Part shown: one piece after another, positions 53,501 to 62,500 of the stretch
How the letters are laid out: the number at the start of each line of letters is the position of its first letter
How positions within the stretch are numbered: position 1 is the stretch's first letter
Assembly (NCBI RefSeq): GCF_042477335.2
Contig: NC_091263.1
Span: 65,962,501 to 66,026,500 of the forward strand
Source of the DNA: Ovis canadensis
Lineage: Eukaryota; Chordata; Mammalia; Artiodactyla; Bovidae
Length of the DNA stretch: 64,000 nt
Reading direction: 5' to 3'
Notes under the pieces: generated by a model
What the model was told of the DNA's origin: nothing
Database searches by the model: none
What the model saw: only the letters and a program-made list of their open reading frames with translations
Position numbers and translations under genes: made by a program

Positions 53501-56500
53501 CAGGGAGGCCTGGCGTGCTGCAATTCATGGGGTCGCAAAGAGTTGGACACAGCTGAGCAACTGAACTGAAGACCTTTTCTACAACTGTCTTCCATATTTC
53601 ACTTACTGTCTTCTGTATGTACATTTACCATCGTTTTGTGTCTCTAGGCTTTAGTGTATATATATTTGTTTGGGTTTGTCTTCTAGTTGATTGATTATAT
53701 TTTGAGCTGTCTAATAAGTTACTGATTTTTGCATGATTTTTTAGTTCTAGAATTTTTGTTTCATTTTTGTTCGCAGTTCTCCTAAACTGCTGCTGCTTCT
53801 TTCCTTTGATCTCCTTGAACAAAGGTCACAGTCTGAGAATGTCAGTGTTTGGAGCCCCTGTGGATGTTTCTACTGTCAGTTGTTTCCTATTTTCTAATGT
53901 TCTCGTGTTCCTGGAAATCATCATCAGTTGTGTGCCAAACATTGTATTTGCAGAATGAATTATAGCCATTTGGAGCTCAGGACTTCCTCCAGGAAGGACT
54001 GATAACTGCTTTTGCCAGGGACACGAGCACTCTAAGGTCATCTTGGCCTGATTGCGGAAACTGAGACGAGTAGAAGCTGAGCTCCTTGCTGAGTTTCTCC
54101 TTGCTGTTCAGGACCTCAGTGGTTAAGGATCTTCCTGCCACTGATTCATGTCAATGTATGGCAAAAACCACCACAATATTATAAAGTGATTAGCCTCCAA
54201 TTAAACAAACTAAAAAAAAAAAAAAAAAAGGCAGACTAGAATGAGTAAACATGTGAAACTTTGGGCTAGATACAGAGTTTATATGAAACAGAGAAAAATC
54301 TTGATTTATGATCTAAAATATAAAACGATCTTAAAGGCATTTTAAATAAAATTTGAATTAATAATTAAATGAATTTAAACTGTAAGTATGTTAGACCTCA
54401 ATAAAATAGTTTGGTTTTAAAAACAAAAAAGAAAAAGGAGAATCTACCTGCCCCTGCAGGAGATGAGAGTGCAAGCCCAGGAAGATCCCCAGGAGTAGGA
54501 AACGGCAACCCACACCAGTCTTCTTGCCTAGGGAATTGCCCTTCTGAAATAGGCTGGTGCCCCTAGGAGAAAGGGGGCTTTCGATGCCAGGCCCACCTCC
54601 ATGGAAGTCTCTTCCTGCTCCGCCCCTGCCCCCCTTATCCCAACTTGGTATGCTTTACTCTGTTATTGCTGGCTAAAGCCTGCACACTGGTTTTTTTTGA
54701 AAATATTTTTTCCTTAGCTTTACTTGTCCTTCAGATTTAGGATATAGTTATTCCTAATTCTCTTGAATTTTTCTGTTTGTTTCTTTTTTTTTTGAGAATT
54801 TTCAAATACATACAAAAGCAGAGAGAATAATAACCCCATATACTCCTTGCTTGCCCCCCTGGTTAGCAATACTCTGCTGCTAATGTTCCACCTACCTCTC
54901 ACTACTTTGTTTCCTGGGTCTTTTAAAACCAATCCCAGACGTGAAAATGTCTCCTTAAATGTTAGTTTTTTCATCGTACAAGTGAGTCCTTTATTATTAT
55001 TATTTTTAAAATAATTATTTATTTGACAGCATTGAGTTTAGTTCCATCATGGATGATCTTTTGTTGTGGTGTGTGGGCTCTGTAGCTGCTGTGTGTACTC
55101 AGGCTTAGTTGCCCACCACGGCATATGGGATCCTAGTTCCCCGCCCAGGAATAGAACCCATGTCCTGTGCATTGCCAGGCAGATTCTTAACCACTGAACC
55201 ACCAGGGAAGTCCCAAGTGAGTCCTTTAAAAAGAAATATGATCGTATATCTGGAATACACTTGGCACAATTACCGCAGTTTATTTAATAGCTTTTAATAC
55301 TAGTCTTCAGTTGCTTTCACCTGTTTCCCAAATGCTTTTTTTGCAGATGGTTTATTTAGTTCAAAGTTACTATTATTTGAGGGGGGGGGGGATGGGATGC
55401 TGCGTCACACAGCTTGCAGGATCTTAGTTCCTCTCCTAAGGATTGAACCTCGGGCCACAGCAGTGGAAATGCCAAGTCCTAACCACTGGACCTCCAGGGA
55501 ACTTCCAGTAACTACTTTTTTAAAAAGCTCTGTTGTACCTATAGTTATTTACCTCTTTTCATTCTGTATTTTTGTCTTGCATCTTTTCTCCTTTTCTTCA
55601 TTAGTCTGGCCAGAGGCCCACCAACTTTGGTTCTGTTCATCTTCTCTGTTATTTTCTGTGGCTACTATTCTCTTTGATTTTTGCACTTATCTTTGTTAAT
55701 TCCTTCCTTATTTGGGGAGTTTGTTCTATTACATTTTTCCTATCTTCTTTAGTTTCCTACCATATCACTATCAAAGCTATACATTTCCTTCTAAGAATTC
55801 TTTAGCTATGTTTCACCTGTTTTGACCAGTGGTGTTTTTATTTTCATCTGGTTTTACAGATTTCTCAATATCCTCTATGATTTCTTATTTAAGCTACAGC
55901 TCTTCTGTTGTAATATGTTGGTTTCTCAAGGTATGAGAGTTTTTGTTCTTAGCATTTTGTTTTGAACTTTATGATGTGGGTCTTTTGTTACTGATTTATA
56001 ACTTCCTCCCATCGTAGTTGGAGGAAATAATTTGTATGATAGCTGTCTTCTCAGATCTCTTGAGACTGGTTTTGTGGCCCCATATGTGTTAGTGTTTAGT
56101 TACTCAGTTGTGTCCGAGTCTTTGTGACCCCATGGACTGTAGCCCAGCAGGCTCCTCTGTCCATGGGCATTCTCCAGGCAAGAGTACTGGAGTGGGTTGC
56201 CATTTCCTTCTCCAGGGGATATCTTCCCAACCCAGGGATTGAACCCAGGTCTCCTGGATTGCAGGGTGGATTCTTTACTGTCTGAGCCACCTGGGTGGTC
56301 TCTCCGAGAGAATGTCCCGTGTGTGCTTTAGAAGGATGTGTGGCTTTGTAGCCTGAAATCCTGGTGTGTGTGATATCTGTCCTCTGGAGGCCACCAGGGC
56401 CCCACCTTTCTGGCCCATTATGGGGTTGGCTTTTATGCATGTTCTGTGCATGTGCTAAGGTTGTGTTTGTTCCTGGTGTGCTGGGTGGGGTGCAGGTGGT

Positions 56501-59500
56501 TAATTGTGAGATTTCCTCTTTGCAGTGTCCACACTGAAGCGTCCACCTCCATCTTCGACGACGACCCCATGTCCAAGTACGTAACCTGCAGGCTCGGTAC
56601 ATTGTCCCAGCAGAGGTGACGGGGGGCTCAAGAGGGCTTCGGGGACTGCGGCGGCACAGAGTCCTTGGGGTATGGCCCTGGAGAAGCTGTCGCATGTCTG
56701 AGCTCCAAGAGCTTTGATTCTTATGTTGGGAAGTTTTCTTCATCATTGTGCTGGGGATTGGGGTGACTGGCTGACAACTGAAACGCTGAGGGTGGAGGTT
56801 CACATTGACTTTGGTGATGGTGTGGGCTGTAGGTGTAGGTGATGGGAAGGGGGTGACTGTGATGGGGGTGATAGTGGCAAAAGGTGATAGTGATCAGGTG
56901 GTGGCACAGGGAAGAGGTGTTGGCTACAAGGCTGAGTGTGCGGTGATGGCACAGTGATGGTGGGGATAGAGTGATGATGATGATGGTGGCCGTCTGGTAC
57001 TGGGGCAGGCCTGCGTGTTCGTGTTGATGGTGGAGAGGTTGATGGTAATGGGTGCTGTGGTGGCGTGTAGAAGGGTGACAGGCAGATGTATGATTGTAGG
57101 CCGTGAAGTGGCGAAGGGGGACAGTGGCAGGGAGGGGTTGGCATAACGGTGGCAGGGTTGGTGGTGAGGGGGCGTAGTCATGGGGGACACAGGTGTGGTA
57201 AAGGTTCTGCGATAACGGATAGTGCAATGTCATCTCACGGTCTGACATCCAGCCAGTGTGGGCCTCTTCCTGGGGAACACCAGAGAGGGCTCGGGGCAGC
57301 GCTGGGGTCTGAATGGCGTTTCCCAATGAAGACCACCACTTCCTGGAGGATGACAGGAACGGGTGGGGCGGGTGGGGCAGGCTGTGTGGGAGGCAGCGTG
57401 GTTTCCTGGTCTGGCCAGAGGGAGGCTGGGCTAGTGGGAAGTGGCTGAGGGAGGGGCCAGGGTGGGGTGCCCTGCTCTCTGCCCTGCTCGAGGATCCAGG
57501 TCAGAGAACGAATGGGGTTCACATGAAGGGCTTGGGTTTGGGTGGGATCGAGTGTGTTGAGGGTCAGTGACATTTGAAGAATGGCTGTAGGAGGCGCTGA
57601 GAGAGAGGGTTCAGAGAAGGGCAGGAAAGAGTAAGGTGGCCTGGTTGGTGAATGAGCATTGGGCGCTGTGTGAGAAACGTGGATTCCACATCACAGAACA
57701 AGATCCCCCGGGAGCAGAGGAGACGTGGGTTCCTGGGGGAAGCTCGAGGGCACCCTCCCTGCCTTTCTCGAGGTGCCTGAGCCTGCAGCCTTCCCACTGG
57801 GCCATCTTGCCTGTCCGCTGGGAGGATCCTTTTCCCCTCTCTGGGCCTTCTCCCCATCCTGCCCCACCTCTCCTCTGCTTCTGAGCGGAGCCCCAGCATG
57901 GCATCCAGCGCCTGCCTTACAGGGTTGAGGCTCCAGGAGCAGGTACTGGGAGGGGCCGTGTCTCCTTTGGGTGCCCCCTTGACCACCCATCAGGGGCCAC
58001 CCTCTCGGGTGAGCATTTGTGTGCTGCCTCCTCGGCCGGGGGCACCGTTGATTGTCCACTGGCACGGTGGTTCCTTGGGGTGCTCCAGCCCTGTTTGGAA
58101 GCTTCTGAGAATGCTCCGCAGCGGAAGGACCCGATGTGCTGAGGGGTTCTGGGCCAACTCCACCCTCTCCCCACCTCTGCCCCTCCTTCTTCATTCTTGG
58201 TCCGCCCCCACCCCGGCTTTTCCTCTGGGCAACTCCCTGGGTTCCCCAAGAACAAGGCAGCAGGTCGGAGCACAGCAGTGCAGGTGAGACTCCATCTGCC
58301 TTCAGAACCTAGGCTCTCTCTGTGCTCCCCACAGAGTGGACATGCTATCGGTGGGTCTTCCTGCCGCTTTAGTAGGTGACTCCTGTCCTGCCCTGCTGAT
58401 GCTCAGTGGCTGGTCCATGTAGTCCCCCCCCCGACCCCTGAGCTTTCTTGGTTCCCCATCATGGTCCTTTTGGGTCCTAATGTCATTGTCCCTTCTCAGC
58501 TCCTTTCATTCACAGGATCATCCAGCAGGAATGGTGTGTTTTGAAGCACCTGAGTGGTGGAAGCTCTGGCTGCGGGCCCCAGGCTGGTCACTGCTGACCC
58601 TCCATGCCGGCTCTGCCATGAGAATACACTAGGAAGGCAGGGAGGTCTGGTAGCTGAGGCATGGGCATGGCCAGCCTGTGTTAGTTCTGGGCCCTCACAG
58701 CACCTTTCCCTCAGTTCTTATACCCACTGGGTCACGGCCACGTGCTGCCTGGCCAGTGTGCTGGTGGGAATGCTGGTGTCCAGCTCGAGATGGCCCTTTC
58801 ACTGCTGGGACAGTGGGGGTCTTTGGGCTCCTAGAGACCTTCCCATTCAGCCCTGCTGCAAGCTCCTTGCCTGGGCTCTTGCTCCCCTGGCCTTCTGTCC
58901 CTTCCTTCCTAGGCCGACTCTCGCCTTCTGAACTTGACCTTTGGGCTCCTTGACCTCTGGGGGGTAGTTAGCCTCAGCCTTCAGAGGTGTGATTCTGTTC
59001 GTATGGTGGCTTTGTTGGGGCCATGGATCCCTGCCCCACTGTGTAGTCACCCCTCATATATTGCTGTTCCTCGGGGCATCAGGCCTTGCTGTCCCACCTG
59101 GGATCCCTGAGTGACTTGATTCACTGGTCAGATACTTCCTGAGCACCCGCTGTCTTGGCCAGGCATTGGAGACAGTGATGGCTCAGGGCTGGCTGCAGTC
59201 TGTGCCTCTGTGAATCCATAGGCTGGAGGCAAGATGCACGGTAATCCAGTGCTCACGCAGTCCAAAGGAGTGTGTGTTGATAAACTGAAGTAGCCAGGCA
59301 ATTGATTCTGTAAGAGCATGTATCAAGGAGTCTGACCTTTTCTGCATGATCAGGGGCGGTGTCCTACAGGCAGTGAAGTTTTGATCTGAGAACTGAAAAG
59401 TGACCAAGAATGAATTGTATAGGGATGGGAGGAAAAGAGCCAGTGGGGTGGTTTTGTAGGAAGAACTGCCTGTATGAAGGCCCTGAGGGAAGACGGAGCA

Positions 59501-62500
59501 CACAGTGCTTCCAGAAGCTAACAGGAGGGCTTCCCGGTGGCCTTGTGGTAAAGACTGTGCGTCCACTGCAGGGGGTGCAGGTTCAATCCCTCGTCGAGGA
59601 ACTAAGATCCCACATGCTACATGGCACAGCCAAACAGAAAAAGCTGAAAGGAGGGTGATGTGGCTGGATCATACAGGAGGGAGGGTGGGAGTCCCCCCAG
59701 CCACACAGGGAGTTTTATTTTATTTAGACTTAAAAAAAATAAATTTTATTTATTTATGGCTGTGCCTGGTCTTCGCCGATGCTCGCGCTTTTCTCTAGTG
59801 GTGGGAAACGGGCTGCCCTCTAGCTGCGGGCATGGGATCCTCACTGCCGTGACTTCTGTTGTGGAGCGCGGGCCCCGGGGCACATGGGCTTCAGTAGTGC
59901 CTCCCGGGCCTTGGAGCACAGGCTCAGTAGTTGTGGTGCCCGGGCCTAGTTGCTCCGTGGCGTGTGGGGTCTTCCTGGATCAGGGGTCCAACCTGTGTCT
60001 CCTGCATCAGCAGGCAGAGTCTTTACCACTGAGCCACCAGGAAAGCCCTTTATTTAGACTTTTAATTGAAGATGGACATTTGCTTTGTTGTGTTACTCTC
60101 TGATGAGACAAATGCTGGATTTTTTTCCCTCTCTTATCACACTATTAGTTATTAGTGTTAGTCACTCAGTCGTATCTGACACTTTGTGACCCCATGGACT
60201 GTAGCCTACCAGGCTCCTCTGTCCATGGGATTCTCCAGGCAAGAAAACTGGAGTGGGTTGCCATACCGTCCTCCAGGGGATCTTCCTGACGCGGGGATTG
60301 AACCCGGGTCTCCTGCATTGCGGGCAGATTCTTTACCATCTGATTCACCAGGGAAGTCCATTATATATCCTCACAAAGAGAGAAGTACAGATACACACAC
60401 ATTACACAGAGTTTACAAAGAAATTATAAAGCAAATTCCTGCATGATCCCAGGAGCTCCAGGAGCCATGCTAGTCTCTTGAGCAGGAGCAACAAGATCAG
60501 ACGTGCCAGGCTGGCCACGGGGACTTGGGTGGTTTCAGATTTGAGACCGGCAGCATGCACTGGTGGGAGAAGAGGAGCTGAGGGGAGTGGCCGGCGGGCC
60601 CTGGGTCTGCGGGTGGGCTCAGATGGCTGAAGTGCCCACTGAGTGGACGGCTGGAACGGGGCTGGCGGGCTCAGCCAGGCAGAGCAGGAGGGTGGTTGGG
60701 GACCCCATGGACAGTGGGGAGGGGAGGCAACTCCGGGAGCTTTTCCCTCCCCCATCCTGGCCCCAGTCTGGAGCGCAGCTGGGGCATCCACCGCAGTGTG
60801 TCTTTAAGAGGCTCTGTCCTTCCTGCTTCTGACGTCAGGGCTAGGGAGGGCCCAGGAGATTCGCTTTACTTTTCCTGGAAAGGGGAGGAGATTGAAACTG
60901 AGTGGCCTGGGGATGGAATGGGGAAGCCCCCAGGCGCGAGAGGCCCTTGAGTGAAGGCAGAGGCTAACATGGGGTGAGCCTGGGTGCTGGTACTGTGCTG
61001 TGTGTTAGATAGAGACGGAAGAGAGGAAGGGAGTGGGAGAGAGAGATTAGAGATTGGTGGGGGCCCTGCAGTCATGTGTCATTCATCGCGCGCGCTTGTG
61101 TGTGCGTGTGTGTGTGTGTGTGCGCGTGCGTGTGTGTGCCTGTGTGTGTGTACATGTGTGCACACACACGGGTCTGTGTCTGCATCCTTGGTCAGCAGAG
61201 GGCCTGGGAGGAGCTTTCGGGTGAACGGCAGTTACAGGCTCCTCTGCTTAGGCAGGCGGCACCGGCTGACTCCCACTGTTCTGACTTGGGGCCTTGGTCT
61301 GGGCCGCACAGTGGCCAGTGGCTCCTGTTTTATGAATGCAATTGGGTATTTTGAGTCTGGGGCGGGAGGGTCTGTCCTTAGTCCATCCCAGAGCTGTGAC
61401 GTCAGCTGGCCTATGAGATGGAAGACCCTCCACTCAGGGCGGGGAAGCGGGGACATCGTCCCCTCGACCTTCCTCCAGGCCTCAGGGGAGCCTACAGCTC
61501 ACAGCTCACCAAGCCCCTTCCATGTTTTAATGGAACAGCTGGTTGGTGCAGTTCCCTTTTACTGGAAGGAATACTGCTTGGCCTCTGGGAACGGGAGGAC
61601 AGCAGGGGGCTGCGGCTGCCCTTGAGAGTCGGCTTTGGTGGATTTCCCGCCCAGGGCCAGCCTTCTCAGGTGGCGGAGTCTCCACTCAGGCCTGGGCCTT
61701 GCTGAAGGGCCCGCGTAGGCAGGGAGGCCTCCTCTCGCCTGGCTCTTGGTTGACCCGCCTGCCTGCCCCTCGGGTTGGAGTGAGGGTGTATGAGGACATC
61801 TGGCATGGTGCTTGGCACCCCGCAGGCTCACCGTCACTCCAGGGGCCTGCAGCCATACCACTCCCTGCCATCCTGGCCACACTGGTCTCCCCGCTCCTGG
61901 AAACTTCTCCCGGTGATTCATTACCTGTGCTTCCTGAGTCATTTTCCCTTCAACCCTTGCCTCCTGTAATGGTCTGTGGGCTCCCAGAGGCCCTGAGTTG
62001 GTCTTTCTCACCCACGTCTGAGATTTGGATTCAAGCCACCCTAGGCCTGGCTGGTGGTGGGTACTGGGTGTGCGTGCGCTGCTGGCTCAGTGGAGGCGGA
62101 CGAGACATGAGTATGGGGGAGGACACCTGAAGAGCTGTCTCCCAAGCTCCTAAGGGGCATCCCGGGGGCAGCCAAGGTCAACCCCATACTTGAGGAGACA
62201 CTTGAGGGTGGAACAGGGTCCAGCTCCACACCCCCGAAGCGCCTTTATCTGTGTTGCCCATCCTCCTCCAGCTAGAGAGGTGCCATCTGGGAGTGGGTGT
62301 GGTGTGGACTGCCGGTCCTGGGTGGGGGCGGGAGGCCCTGGATCTTGACTGGCTTTATTTAGGTTCTTTTTTTTGGCCGTGTGCGGCATGGGGGATCTTT
62401 GTTCCCCGACTGGGGATCGAACCCATGGCGCCGGCAGTGGAGGTGTGGGGTCTCGGCCACTGGAGCACTGACTGGCTTTCTGCCAGGTTCGGCACAGTGC

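Larger units (their letters stand above)
44894..56525 (+). other. SHISA5 intron 2 (11.6 kb, L1/SINE-rich)
   Basis: After about 670 bp of unique sequence, the intron is nearly continuous antisense L1 debris from 45890 to 56345. It is peppered with CHR, CHR-2 and Bov-tA insertions and one BovB. The last 180 bp before exon 3 look unique. Confidence 0.9.
56577..62486 (+). other. SHISA5 intron 3
   Basis: A 5.9 kb intron. A GTGATGG-rich degenerate tract lies at 56800-57180, followed by about 2.3 kb of mostly unique GC-rich sequence (57180-59525). A MIR/L2-like scrap lies near 59110-59210 (CTGAGCACCCGCTGTCTTGG). Then come CHR, CHR-2 and Bov-tA SINEs (59526-60358), a segment with two CREs and a TG tract (60830-61404), and a CHR immediately before exon 4. 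Confidence 0.85.

Noticed and set aside
56096-57326. His/Pro/Ser-rich minus-strand frames of 200-235 codons
   Set aside because: They read the complement of the GTGATGG minisatellite, SHISA5 exon 3 and a Bov-tA, and have no gene structure.
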